Positions 18,507-27,202 of a stretch of 64,000 nucleotides of DNA are shown in pieces. The stretch's first letter is position 1; each line of letters opens with the position of its first letter. Source of the stretch: Actinoplanes sandaracinus (GTDB lineage Bacteria > Actinomycetota > Actinomycetes > Mycobacteriales > Micromonosporaceae); assembly GCF_030009775.1 (NCBI RefSeq), contig NZ_JASCTH010000018.1, positions 143,088 to 207,087 of the forward strand, written 5' to 3'. The translations under genes were made by a program, and so were the position numbers. The notes under the pieces are model-generated. The model did not search any database. It was given only the letters and a program-made list of their open reading frames with translations, and was not told the origin of the DNA.

Positions 18507-19688
18507 ATGGCCGTACCCCAGACGCACGACGAGGCGGTCGCCGCCGCCCACCAGCTCGCCGAGGCCCTGATGCCGGGCGCGGCCCAGCGCGACCGCGACG
18601 GCGCCGGCGTCGTCCCGCACGAGGCGATCGGGGCCCTGGACTCCTCCGGCCTGCTCGGCATCACCGTGCCGCGCGCCGACGGTGGTCCCGGTCTCGGCAT
18701 GCGCACGCTCGCCGAGGTCACTCGTATCATCGCCGCCGCGGACCCGGCGATCGCCCAGATCCCGCAGGGCCACTTCCTGATCATCGACGTGCTCGCCGTG
18801 CACGGCGGCGCCGAGGCCCGTAAGCGGATCCTCGGTGACGTGCTCGCCGGGCGGCGGCTCGGCAACGCCCTCGCCGAACGCGGCGGCAAACACGCCCAGG
18901 ACCTGCGGACCCGGATCACCGGCGGGCGGCTCGACGGCGTCAAGTACTACACGACCGGCGCTCTGACCAGCGTGTGGATCGCGGTGAGCGCCCTCGACGA
19001 GGACGGCCGCCTGGTCCTCGCCCTGGTGCCGCGGGACGCCGAGGGCGTCACCGTCGACACCGACTGGGACATGGTCGGCCAGCGCGCGACGATCAGCGGG
19101 ACGGCCAGGTTCGAGCGGGTGGCGGTGGAGCCGGGGCTGCGCATCGACTACGCGCACGCCTATGAGACGCCGCAGCAGCTCGGCGCCCGCGCCCAGCTCG
19201 TGCACGCCGCCATCGAGGTCGGCATCGCGGGCGCCGCGCTGCGCGACGCCCGCGAGTACCTGCGAGAGAGGGCCCGCCCGTCCAGCGAGGCGGTGCGGCA
19301 CGGCGCCGCGGCGGCCACCGACGACCCGCATGTACGGCACCGTTACGGGCGCCTGGCCACGCGCGTCCGTGCCGCTGAGGCGCTGCTCGAGTCGGCTGCC
19401 CGTACCGTCGAGGAAGTGGGGTTGGTCCCGGCGGACGCCGACGCCGCGGCGCGGGGCTCCCTCGCGGTGGCGGCCGCGAAGGCGTTCGGCAGCGAGATCG
19501 CGGTGGAGGCCGGGTCGGAGTTGTTCGCGCTCTGCGGCACCAGTTCGGCGGCCGCGAAACACGGCCTCGACCGGCACTGGCGCAACGCCCGCACCCACAG
19601 CGTGCACGACCCGGTGGACTGGAAGTACGCCCACATAGCGGCCTACGAGCTAGCCGACCAGCAGCCCCCCAACCACGGCCAGCTCTGA
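18507..19688 (+). CDS. SfnB-like acyl-CoA dehydrogenase-family flavoprotein
   Basis: 393 residues of the acyl-CoA dehydrogenase fold. It resembles the SfnB/DszC monooxygenase branch: DSSGLLGITVPRADGGPGLGMRTLAEVTRIIAAADPAIAQIPQGHF, GVKYYTTGA, and the C-terminal LCGTSSAAAKHGLDRHWRNARTHSVHDPVDWKY. Proteins of this branch use FMNH2 and oxygen in sulphur scavenging or other monooxygenations rather than acyl-CoA oxidation. The catalytic Glu of true dehydrogenases is absent and the HSVHDPVDWK tail is the group signature. No flavin reductase or sulphonate gene lies nearby. Confidence 0.85.
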   Translation: MAVPQTHDEAVAAAHQLAEALMPGAAQRDRDGAGVVPHEAIGALDSSGLLGITVPRADGGPGLGMRTLAEVTRIIAAADPAIAQIPQGHFLIIDVLAVHGGAEARKRILGDVLAGRRLGNALAERGGKHAQDLRTRITGGRLDGVKYYTTGALTSVWIAVSALDEDGRLVLALVPRDAEGVTVDTDWDMVGQRATISGTARFERVAVEPGLRIDYAHAYETPQQLGARAQLVHAAIEVGIAGAALRDAREYLRERARPSSEAVRHGAAAATDDPHVRHRYGRLATRVRAAEALLESAARTVEEVGLVPADADAAARGSLAVAAAKAFGSEIAVEAGSELFALCGTSSAAAKHGLDRHWRNARTHSVHDPVDWKYAHIAAYELADQQPPNHGQL

Positions 19689-19795
19689 AAGCGCCAGCCG
19701 CACCACCGGGCCAGCAAACCGCAACCACCGCTACCCAGCTCTAACCGCACCCACCCCTACATAGTCTCCGCGAGGACGTATCCACAGAACTGCCC

Positions 19796-19897
19796 GCAAA
19801 ACGCCGCCGGTGGGGAGGCAAGCGATTTACCGACGCCCGCGCTCTTTGCGGGCGGCGGGAAATCGCCTGCCTCCCCACCGGGTACAAGGCGTTTTGC
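19796..19897. terminator. 102-bp imperfect palindrome between convergent genes
   Basis: The left arm (19796-~19840) runs GCAAAACGCC...GGTGGGGAGGCAAGCGATTT...GCCCGC. The right arm is its near-perfect complement, ending GGCGTTTTGC at 19897, with a loop of only a few bases. It separates the SfnB-like and GNAT genes, which converge. It would act as a terminator from either side, but is far longer than needed. Confidence 0.7.
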
Positions 19898-19923
19898 CGC
19901 GGAGCGAAGCGGAGCCAGCAAGC

Positions 19924-20583
19924 TCAGCCCAGCCGGTAGGAGGCGAAAACGACGTCGGCGCTGTGCACGAATCCGAGGCGGCCGTAAAGCCGGATGGCGT
20001 TCTCGTTGTCATGTGTCGTGTGCAGGAACGGCAGGTCGCCGCGGGCGAGGATGCCGGCCGCCACGGCGAGCGTCAGCCGGGCGCCGAGGCCCTTGCCGCG
20101 GAACGCGGGGTCGGTGCAGACGGCGCTCACCTCCGTCCAGCCGGGCAGCCGGAACCGCTCGCCGGCCATCGCGATCAGGCGGCCGTCGCCGTCCCGGATG
20201 CCGAGGTAGCGGCCCAGGTCGATGGTCCGTTTCAGGAACGGGCCGGGCTGGGCGCGGGCGACCAGGTCGAGCATCTCGGGCACGTCCTTCTCGGTGAGCT
20301 GGACGGCGTCCGGGTCGTCGACGCCGGACATGCTCTGGCCGATCATCTGCACGCCCTGGGTCACCTCGACCTGTTGCCAGCCTGGTGGCGAGGAGATCGA
20401 CGGGCCGGTGAGGACGGCTTGATCGGTGATGGTCGCCAGGTCGCGCCAGGCGGCCGGATCGGCGGGGTCGCTCAGCGCGGCGAACGGAGCGATCTCGGGC
20501 AGGAATCGGGCGGCGTTGCCCGCGGCCTCAGCGAAACACGCCTGCGGCCCGGTGAGGGCGGCCCACACGGGGTTGTTCAGCAC
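19924..20583 (-). CDS. GNAT-family N-acetyltransferase
   Basis: 219 residues. The C-terminal half carries the GNAT acetyl-CoA motif A, VSAVCTDPAFRGKGLGARLTLAVAAGI, preceded by the beta-strand GDGRLIAMAGERF and followed by the motif B region HDNENAIRLYGRLGFV. The pattern fits FR47-like proteins. The N-terminal ~90 residues are a family-specific extension. It should transfer an acetyl group to an amine; the acceptor is unknown. Cytoplasmic, monocistronic. Confidence 0.88.
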   Translation of the reverse strand: MLNNPVWAALTGPQACFAEAAGNAARFLPEIAPFAALSDPADPAAWRDLATITDQAVLTGPSISSPPGWQQVEVTQGVQMIGQSMSGVDDPDAVQLTEKDVPEMLDLVARAQPGPFLKRTIDLGRYLGIRDGDGRLIAMAGERFRLPGWTEVSAVCTDPAFRGKGLGARLTLAVAAGILARGDLPFLHTTHDNENAIRLYGRLGFVHSADVVFASYRLG

Positions 20584-20663
20584 ACCTCGACCCTGCCTCT
20601 ATCCGGCCCGCCGCGCCAGTAGATATCCGGCGAACCACCCCCACGCTTATCTGTCGGGTTCCG

Positions 20664-23600
20664 TCACACGCGTGCCGCCTGCCGCGCCGGGGCCGGCTCC
20701 GGCTCCACCGCCAGGGCCGGGATGTCGGCCGGCCACAGCGGCTTGGCGAACAGGTAACCCTGGCCGTACTGGCAGCCCATGGCGCTCAGGGCGGCACGCT
20801 GGCCGACCTCCTCGATGCCCTCGGCGACGACCGTCAGGTCGAGGTTGTGCGACAGCGTGACGATCGCGTCGACGAGCGCGTGCTGTTGCCGGCTGTGCAG
20901 GATGTCGTCGATGAATGACTTGTCGACCTTCAGCACGTCCACCGGCATCTGCCGCAGGTAGCTCAGGGACGAGTAGCCCGTACCGAAGTCGTCGATCGCG
21001 ATGCGCACGCCCATCGCCCGCAGCGCCTTGAGGTCCGACAGGACCTTGGCGGCGTCCCGCAGCACCAGGCTCTCGGTGATCTCCAGCAGCAGCCACTCGG
21101 GCCGCGCGCCGGTCTCGGCGAGCGCCTGGCGCACCTCGACGGCGAAGTCCGCGTTGCGGAACTGCCGGGCCGACACGTTCACGCTGACGTACCGCAGCGT
21201 CGTGGCCGGGTTCTCGGCACGCCACTGCGCGAACTGCCGCAACGCCTCCTTCAGCACCCACGACCCGATGCCGACGATCGCGCCGCTCTCCTCGGCCGCC
21301 TCCACGAAGTGGAACGGGCCGAGCAGCCCACGGACCGGGTGCTGCCAGCGCACCAGCGCCTCGACACCGGTGATCCGCTGGTCGGCGAGTTCCACGATCG
21401 GCTGGTACTGGAGCACGAACTGCTCCTGTTCGATCGCCTCGTGCAGGGCGGTACGCATCTCCAGCCGCTGCATCATCGCGGTGTGCAGGTCGTTCTGGTA
21501 GCGCTGCCAGCCGCCCTTGCCGTTGCCCTTGGCCAGGTAGAGCGCGAGGTCGGCGTGGCGCAGCAGCTCGGTCGCGTTGTCGGCGTCCCGGTTGGTGGCG
21601 ACACCGACGCTGCTCGCGGCGCTCACCACGTGCGTGCCGCCGAGACCGTCGGACACCTCCACCGGCACCGCCAGCGCCTCCACCAGCCTCGCCGCCACCG
21701 CCTCGGCCGCGTCGACCGAGTCGCTCTGCTCGACCAGGACGGCGAACTCGTCGCCACCCATCCGGGCCGCCGTGCTGCCGGTCCCGATGATCGCCGAGAT
21801 CCGCTCGGCCACGGTGAGCAGCAGCTGGTCGCCGACGGCGTGTCCGAGAGTGTCGTTGACCTCCTTGAAGTCGTCCAGGTCGACGAAGAGCACACCCAGG
21901 GTGGCGCCGTCCCGCTCGGCCACACCGAACGCCTGCTCCAGCCGGTCCTTGAAGAGCACCCGGTTGGCCAGCCCGGTCAGGGCGTCGTGGAACGCCTGGT
22001 GGGTGAGGTCCTTCTCCAGACCACGCCGCTCGGTCACGTCGCGCAGTGTCACCACCAGCCCGGCCACGGTCGGGTCGTCGCGCAGGTCCCGCAGGTCGCA
22101 CTCGATCTCGACGGTACGGCCACCGGCGCGCACCGCGGTCAGCTCGATGTCGTCGAGGTCGCCCGCCCCCGAGCGGATCCGGTACATGACCTCGCGCAGC
22201 GCGTCCTGCGAGGAGTCGGCGATCAGCCCGGACAGCGCGGTCCCGGTCGGGTCCTCGCCGAACAGCGCCTCGGCCGACGGGGTGGCGTACCGGATGGCGC
22301 CGTCGGGGTCGAGGATCAGGATGACGTCGGCCGCGCTCTGGATCAGCGTCCGGAACCAGGCCTCGCCCTCACGGCGGCTCACCTCGGCGGACAGCGTGAT
22401 CCGTTCCAGCACCACCGCGATCTGCGCGCCCAGCGTCTCGAACGCCGGCAGCAGCCGGTGCAGCACCTGGTCCGGCGCGCCGATGACCACGGTCGCGACC
22501 CGGTCGCCGGCCAGCGGCTGGGTGGCGTACAGGACGTTGCGGAACCCGCCGGACCGCAGGCCCACGGGCAGTTCGGCGGTCGCCATCAGACGCACCCCCA
22601 GCTCGGCCGCGCCGATGGCCGGCCTCGGCTCGGGCATGTGCACGTGATAGGGCTCGTTCGCCGGCATCAGCCGGGCCACCGCCTCGCGGACCGCCTTGGA
22701 CACGTCGCGCTCGGTGGCGGTCGCGAACAGCAGCGCACCCGCCTCCCGCAGCGCCCGCTCCAGGATGCCGGCCTGCCGCTGCGACCGCGCGAGATCGGCG
22801 ACCCGGGCCAGGACCAGCAGGAACATCACGGCCGCCGCGGCCGCGATCACCGGCGCGTCCACCACGCCGTCGCGAGCGACCTCGACCTCCGCGCCCTGCG
22901 TGAACTCCAGCACCAGGACCGCCGGGGCGATCAGCGCGGCCGTGCTCAGCCAGAACAGCCGGTGGCCGCCCATGCCGGAGTGGGCGCCCTCGATCGGCTC
23001 GGACAGCTCCCGCATCGACGGTTTCAGGGCGGCGAAGCCCATCGCGGAGTAGAAGACGATCCAGCCCAGATCGACCGGGCCGCCCACCGCCCAGGCATGG
23101 TTGAGCTGCGACTGGCCGTAGAAGACGTCCGAGATCAGCATGCCGATCACGGCGATGCCGAAGACGCCCACCGCGCCCAGGCGCTTGCCCGACCCGGTGA
23201 GCATTCGCAGGACCATCGCGAGCACCAGCACGTCGCCGAGCGGGTAGCCGATCGAGACCAGCTTCTCCAGCAGCGACAGGTGGTCGGCGCGGGTGAACGG
23301 CGCGATCCAGTACACCCAGGCCAGCAGGCCCAGGCCGACCGTCGGCACCAGCGCGTCCAGCAGCGCCGCACGGTTCGCGTCACCGCCGTCGCGGGCCCGG
23401 ATCAGCATCAGCAGGCCGGCCGTCAGCAGCGGATAGAACGCCAGGTAGAAGAAGTCCGCGACACCCGGGAACGACGGCTCACGGCCCATCGCCAGGATCA
23501 GGTTGTACGCGCTGTCGCCGGTGGTGAAGCACGCCAGGGAGGCACTGATCAGGTACCACGGCAACCGGCGCTGTGGCCGGTGCAGGCGTACCCCGACCAG

Positions 23601-23729
23601 CACCGCGATCGCGCACGAATATCCCAGCGCGGCCCAGCTGTACAGGTGAGCGTCCGGGAAGGCGTAGTAGACGCCGGTGATGGCCAGCGTCCAGGCGCCG
23701 AAGCACGCGCCAGCCACTCGGGTCGACAA
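20664..23729 (-). CDS. membrane PAS-GGDEF-EAL c-di-GMP enzyme
   Basis: About 1,021 residues from the TTG at 23729 (CGGAG six bases upstream); the frame also allows a start at 23816. Eight to ten membrane helices (residues ~8-300) precede a GAF-like segment (~330-450) and a PAS domain (RYATPSAEALFGEDP). GGDEF (MGGDEFAVLVEQ) and EAL (GVEALVRWQHP, NVSARQF, LEITESLVL, IDDFGTGYSSL, KVDKSFID, AEGIE) follow. Both catalytic sets look intact, so it may both make and degrade c-di-GMP, with the balance set by the sensor domains. Actinobacterial relatives control development and motility. Confidence 0.9.
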   Translation of the reverse strand: MSTRVAGACFGAWTLAITGVYYAFPDAHLYSWAALGYSCAIAVLVGVRLHRPQRRLPWYLISASLACFTTGDSAYNLILAMGREPSFPGVADFFYLAFYPLLTAGLLMLIRARDGGDANRAALLDALVPTVGLGLLAWVYWIAPFTRADHLSLLEKLVSIGYPLGDVLVLAMVLRMLTGSGKRLGAVGVFGIAVIGMLISDVFYGQSQLNHAWAVGGPVDLGWIVFYSAMGFAALKPSMRELSEPIEGAHSGMGGHRLFWLSTAALIAPAVLVLEFTQGAEVEVARDGVVDAPVIAAAAAVMFLLVLARVADLARSQRQAGILERALREAGALLFATATERDVSKAVREAVARLMPANEPYHVHMPEPRPAIGAAELGVRLMATAELPVGLRSGGFRNVLYATQPLAGDRVATVVIGAPDQVLHRLLPAFETLGAQIAVVLERITLSAEVSRREGEAWFRTLIQSAADVILILDPDGAIRYATPSAEALFGEDPTGTALSGLIADSSQDALREVMYRIRSGAGDLDDIELTAVRAGGRTVEIECDLRDLRDDPTVAGLVVTLRDVTERRGLEKDLTHQAFHDALTGLANRVLFKDRLEQAFGVAERDGATLGVLFVDLDDFKEVNDTLGHAVGDQLLLTVAERISAIIGTGSTAARMGGDEFAVLVEQSDSVDAAEAVAARLVEALAVPVEVSDGLGGTHVVSAASSVGVATNRDADNATELLRHADLALYLAKGNGKGGWQRYQNDLHTAMMQRLEMRTALHEAIEQEQFVLQYQPIVELADQRITGVEALVRWQHPVRGLLGPFHFVEAAEESGAIVGIGSWVLKEALRQFAQWRAENPATTLRYVSVNVSARQFRNADFAVEVRQALAETGARPEWLLLEITESLVLRDAAKVLSDLKALRAMGVRIAIDDFGTGYSSLSYLRQMPVDVLKVDKSFIDDILHSRQQHALVDAIVTLSHNLDLTVVAEGIEEVGQRAALSAMGCQYGQGYLFAKPLWPADIPALAVEPEPAPARQAARV

Positions 23730-23894
23730 TGCGGACTCCGTTCGTCGGGCGGCGTTCTGCCAACCCGCCGATCGGCCGCGACCGGGTCCGACTTGAGGAC
23801 CTTCGGCCGTCCGCACCCGGACGGCAACCTCGCCGCCGCGGTCAGGCGGCGAGAGCCTCCGTCAGGGCTTCCGTCAAGTCTTGTGTCACCCCGG

Positions 23895-24803
23895 TCAGGC
23901 GGCCATCGCCTCGACCAGGCGGCGGGCCGAGCCGGCCAGGTTCCAGCGCTCGGCCAGGGCGAACAGGGCCTCCGGGTCGCGCGGCGAACCCGGCAGGACC
24001 GGGTCGAAGTCCGGCAGCGGCACATCGGTCGCGACTCGGCACACCGGCAGCGCCCGGGCCAGGTAGTCGCGGGAGACGTCCAGTTTCGCCCGCACTCCCG
24101 GGGCGAAACCGGCGTCCGGATCGTCGAGGGCGGCCACGATCTGCTCGACACCGCCGTACCGCTCGATCAGCCTCGCCGCCGTCTTCTCGCCGACGCCGGC
24201 CACACCCGGTAGGCCGTCGCTGGGGTCGCCGCGCATCGCCGCGAAGTCCGCGTACCAGCGGGCCTCGACCCCGTACTTCGCCAGGACCAGCGCCTCGTCG
24301 GCGTCCTCCAGCTTCGCCACACCCCGCCCGCAGTACAGCAGCCGGGTGCCGCGGGCGTCGTCGACGAGCTGGAACAGGTCGCGGTCGCCGGAGACCACCT
24401 CGACCGGCCCCGGCTGCCCGGCCGCCAGGGTGCCGAGCACGTCGTCGGCCTCGTAGCCCTTCACCCCGAACGCCGGGATCCCGATCGCGGCCAGCGTCTC
24501 CAGCAGCACCGGGACCTGCCGCTCCAGCGACGCCGGCACCTCCTCGACCGCGCCGTGCGCGACCCGGTGCAACTTGTACGACGGCACGAGCTCCACCCGC
24601 CAGGCCGGCCGCCAGTCCGCGTCGAGCGCGCAGACCAGCCGGTCCGGGCGACGGGTCCGGATCAGCTGGGCGAGCATGTCGAGGAAACCGCGGATCGCGT
24701 TGACCGGCTCACCCGCCGCGGTCTGCGCCGCCTTCTCGGGAATGCCGTGGAAGGCGCGGAAGTACAGACTGGGGGCGTCAACGGCCAGCAGTGGTCGGCT
24801 CAC
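23895..24803 (-). CDS. 5'-3' exonuclease (PolI N-terminal nuclease-like)
   Basis: 302 residues from the GTG at 24803 (VSRPLLAVDAPSLYFRAFHG). It matches the flap-nuclease/5'-3' exonuclease fold of DNA polymerase I: DAPSLYFRAFHG, RPDRLVCALDADWRPAWR, the arch with KLHRVAHG, the acidic cluster GYEADDVLGTLA and VVSGDRDLFQLVDD, and the helix-hairpin-helix DPSDGLPGVAGVGEKTAARLIERYG. No polymerase domain is attached. Such stand-alone copies are usual in actinobacteria and act in RNA-primer removal or repair using two Mg ions. Confidence 0.92.
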   Translation of the reverse strand: MSRPLLAVDAPSLYFRAFHGIPEKAAQTAAGEPVNAIRGFLDMLAQLIRTRRPDRLVCALDADWRPAWRVELVPSYKLHRVAHGAVEEVPASLERQVPVLLETLAAIGIPAFGVKGYEADDVLGTLAAGQPGPVEVVSGDRDLFQLVDDARGTRLLYCGRGVAKLEDADEALVLAKYGVEARWYADFAAMRGDPSDGLPGVAGVGEKTAARLIERYGGVEQIVAALDDPDAGFAPGVRAKLDVSRDYLARALPVCRVATDVPLPDFDPVLPGSPRDPEALFALAERWNLAGSARRLVEAMAA

Positions 24804-24974
24804 CCGGCCCACCCTAGACCGTCGGAAACCGATCAGCGGGTACGGCCGGCCGGGTATCGCCGCCGGGCTGGGAACGGCCCCGCGGCCACCCCCCGGCACC
24901 CACGCCCATCCGGCCCGGCGGCGACACCCGGGACACCAGGCCGGCGGCCGAACCGGTGTGGCCGGGTCCGTCAC

Positions 24975-25117
24975 TCAGCAGACCCGGGCGCTCCGGATGC
25001 GGTTGTTCCAGTTGCCGCCGATCGCGGCCGAGTCCAGCGACAGGTTCGCCCGGTAGCCGTACGCGTGCTGGTAGCCGTGCAGGCCGCTGCCGCGATGCCC
25101 ACCAAACCCTTCCTCAT
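24975..25117 (-). pseudogene. possible remnant of a small secreted protein
   Basis: From the ATG at 25117, one frame reads MRKGLVGIAAAACTATS, like the start of a signal peptide. A second frame on the same strand continues HGYQHAYGYRANLSLDSAA and GNWNNRIRSARVC before a stop at 24975-24977. The second part resembles the C-terminus of small exported proteins such as peptidase-inhibitor I36-like ones. A shortened gene with a frameshift is the simplest reading. The 609-bp gap from 24804 to 25412 holds no other gene I can support; the AT-richer part (25260-25330) probably carries the nuclease promoter. Confidence 0.3.
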
Positions 25118-25412
25118 TGTCTGTTCCCCTCGTGTCGAACCGGCCGGAAGAGCATCCGGCCGATGCCACAACTTTCACAGCCGTCGATACGATGGGGACA
25201 GGCTGTAGATCGGCGGCGGCGGGTGTCGCGGGGACCGCCACGGTTCGCCGGTTCGGTGGCCGTACGAAACAGGCATTTATTAACGTCTTGTTTCGGGGTC
25301 GGGTTTGTTCTTGTTTGTTCGGACACGAGAAATTCATGGTCCTCATCCTCCGGGGACGCCCGGCTCCCGTAGACATGTGTGGTCCGAATCGGACGACACG
25401 AAGGAGCCGTTC

Positions 25413-26060
25413 ATGCGCCTCTCCCCCCGCCCTCTCCGTCCCCTGATTTCTGGTATCACCGCCGGTCTGATCGCTTTCGGCCTGATGGCCTCCCCAGCCC
25501 AGGCCGCTCCGACGGGTGTCCCGTCGAAGTCGACCGCCCAGACCTACCTGACCGCGCTGACCGTCGCCGCCGAGGCGAACGCCGGCACCTACGACCGTGA
25601 TCTGTTCCCGCACTGGATCACCGTCTCCGGGACCTGCAACACCCGCGAGACCGTCCTCAAGCGGGACGGCACCAACGTCGTCACCAGCTCGGCGTGCGCG
25701 GCGACCTCGGGCTCCTGGCGCTCCCCCTACGACGGGGCCACCTGGACCGCGGCGTCGGACATCGACATCGACCACGTGGTGCCGCTGGCCGAGGCGTGGC
25801 GCTCGGGCGCCAGCGCCTGGACCACCAGCAAGCGGCAGAGCTTCGCCAACGACCTGACCCGCCCGCAGCTGATCGCCGTCACCGACAACGTGAACCAGTC
25901 GAAGGGCGACCAGGACCCGTCGACGTGGCAGCCGTCGATCACCTCGTACCGGTGCACCTACGCGAAGATGTGGATCGCGGTGAAGCACCACTGGGCGCTC
26001 AAGCTCCAGTCGTCGGAGAAGACCGCCCTCCAGACGATGCTCGACACCTGCTCCAGCTGA
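25413..26060 (+). CDS. secreted HNH endonuclease-like protein
   Basis: 215 residues from the ATG at 25413, preceded by AAGGAG at ideal spacing. A signal peptide ends at about residue 30 (LMASPAQA-A). The mature protein has the H-N-H core DIDIDHVVPLAEAWRSGAS, then NDLTRPQLIAVTDNVNQSKGDQDPSTW, as in DUF1524/GmrSD-type secreted nucleases common in actinobacteria. Two pairs of cysteines (CNTR, SSACA, YRCTY, DTCSS) could form disulphides. It probably degrades extracellular DNA for nutrition. It is followed by a strong terminator. Confidence 0.9.
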   Translation: MRLSPRPLRPLISGITAGLIAFGLMASPAQAAPTGVPSKSTAQTYLTALTVAAEANAGTYDRDLFPHWITVSGTCNTRETVLKRDGTNVVTSSACAATSGSWRSPYDGATWTAASDIDIDHVVPLAEAWRSGASAWTTSKRQSFANDLTRPQLIAVTDNVNQSKGDQDPSTWQPSITSYRCTYAKMWIAVKHHWALKLQSSEKTALQTMLDTCSS

Positions 26061-26073
26061 GGCCACGCCGGGT

Positions 26074-26107
26074 GAGGCCACCGCGCCCCGACGGGCACGG
26101 CGGCCTC
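26074..26107 (+). terminator. terminator after secreted nuclease gene
   Basis: GAGGCCACCGCGCCC and GGGCACGGCGGCCTC form a 15-bp stem with two mismatched (G-U possible) positions and a 4-nt loop, 13 bp after the stop codon. Confidence 0.7.
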
Positions 26108-26178
26108 GCCCGATCGCCGATCGTCCGGCGGGCGGGATCCGGGCCGCAGGACAGACAGGCCGCCCACGATCTGCGAAG

Positions 26179-26427
26179 GTGACCGATATGACGCCTGAAC
26201 AACATGCCGTGCGTGCCGAAGAACTGGCCGCCGAAGCAGAACAGCTCTACGTCGACGTCCGCCTCGAGGTCGAGGCCGGAGACGACATCGACGAACCCAT
26301 ATGGCGATGGCTCGACACCACCGTCCAGCTCGGGCAACTGCACGCCACCCTCGCGCTGCGGCAGCCGGCCGGGCAGCCGTTCACGGCCGGCTACGAGGGT
26401 GCGGGGCCGGACGACCCGCCGGCGTGA
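26179..26427 (+). CDS. small acidic protein of unknown function
   Basis: 82 residues from the GTG at 26179 (ATG at 26188 also possible; a GCGAAGG site precedes). Helical and acidic: EQHAVRAEELAAEAEQLYVD, then GDDIDEPIWRWLDTTVQLGQLHATLAL. No signal peptide or known motif. The helical pattern and position resemble the small hypothetical proteins often annotated in Micromonosporaceae. Its 3' end overlaps the opposing GNAT gene by 47 bp. A real gene is likely but not certain. Confidence 0.5.
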   Translation: MTDMTPEQHAVRAEELAAEAEQLYVDVRLEVEAGDDIDEPIWRWLDTTVQLGQLHATLALRQPAGQPFTAGYEGAGPDDPPA

Positions 26428-27052
26428 CCGGCGCGCTCCGGCTCTGCGCCGTCTCGGCCAGGCGGTGTTCCAGGTAGGCGCGGCACTCCGGCCACTCCTC
26501 CGCGACGACCGAATAGAGCGCGGAGTCCCGGAGGCGACCCTCCTCCCCCGGCACCCACGACCGGGACCAGTTGCGCAGCACCCCCTCGAACCGGGCTCCG
26601 ATCCCGGCGATCGCGGCGCGCGAGCGGGCGTTGCGGACATCGGTGCTCAGGCCGACCCGGACCACCCGCCACACCTCGAACGCGTGCCGGAGCATCAGGT
26701 ACTTGGCCTCGGCGTTGATGCCGGTGCGCTGTGCGGACGCGGCCAGCCAGGTGAAACCCACGTCGATCGCGGCGAGCCGGCCGCCGTCCGGGAACGGGCG
26801 CGGGTCCCAGTAGGCGGTGGCGCCGACGGCCCGGCCCGAGGCGAGAGAGATCTGGGCGTACGGCGTGAGTCGTCCCGTGGCAGCGGCCGCCCGCTGCTCG
26901 GTGACGTAACGTTCGACCTCCTCGGCGGCCGGCACCCAGGTCCAGGCGTAGGCGCCGCGGTCCTCCCCGGCGGCGCGGGTCAGGTCGGCGACGTGCTGGT
27001 GGCCGAGCGGTTCGAGGCGCACGAGGCGCCCCTGCAGAACAGGGCTGTCCAT
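26381..27052 (-). CDS. GNAT acetyltransferase, RimJ/RimL type
   Basis: 223 residues beginning MDSPVLQGRLVRLEPLGHQHVADL, the usual opening of RimJ/RimL-like acetyltransferases. GRAVGATAYWDPRPFPDGGRLAAIDVGFTWLAASAQRTGINAEAKYLMLRHAFE holds the acetyl-CoA region. RVGLSTDVRNARSRAAIAGIGARFEGVLRNW is the classic C-terminal motif in which the conserved N-x-x-S-x-x-A-I helix contacts CoA. Acceptor unknown, probably a small molecule or protein N-terminus. Tail-to-tail overlap with the small gene before it. Confidence 0.9.
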   Translation of the reverse strand: MDSPVLQGRLVRLEPLGHQHVADLTRAAGEDRGAYAWTWVPAAEEVERYVTEQRAAAATGRLTPYAQISLASGRAVGATAYWDPRPFPDGGRLAAIDVGFTWLAASAQRTGINAEAKYLMLRHAFEVWRVVRVGLSTDVRNARSRAAIAGIGARFEGVLRNWSRSWVPGEEGRLRDSALYSVVAEEWPECRAYLEHRLAETAQSRSAPVTPAGRPAPHPRSRP

Positions 27053-27202
27053 CGAAGAACTCCAGGCGGGGAGAACGCGGCTTGCCCGGCGCAGGTCGCG
27101 CCGGACCCGGTCATCACCCGGGGCACCCCGCCCGCGGTGCGGAGGGTTGCCGGCCAGCGAGCCGGGGCTTGACGCTGGCGCTCATGACCTGTCGGCAACC
27201 TA

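Noticed and set aside
18423-19634. N-terminal extension of the GGDEF frame
   Set aside because: It is antisense to the SfnB-like gene, while a TTG with a strong ribosome site lies at 18422.
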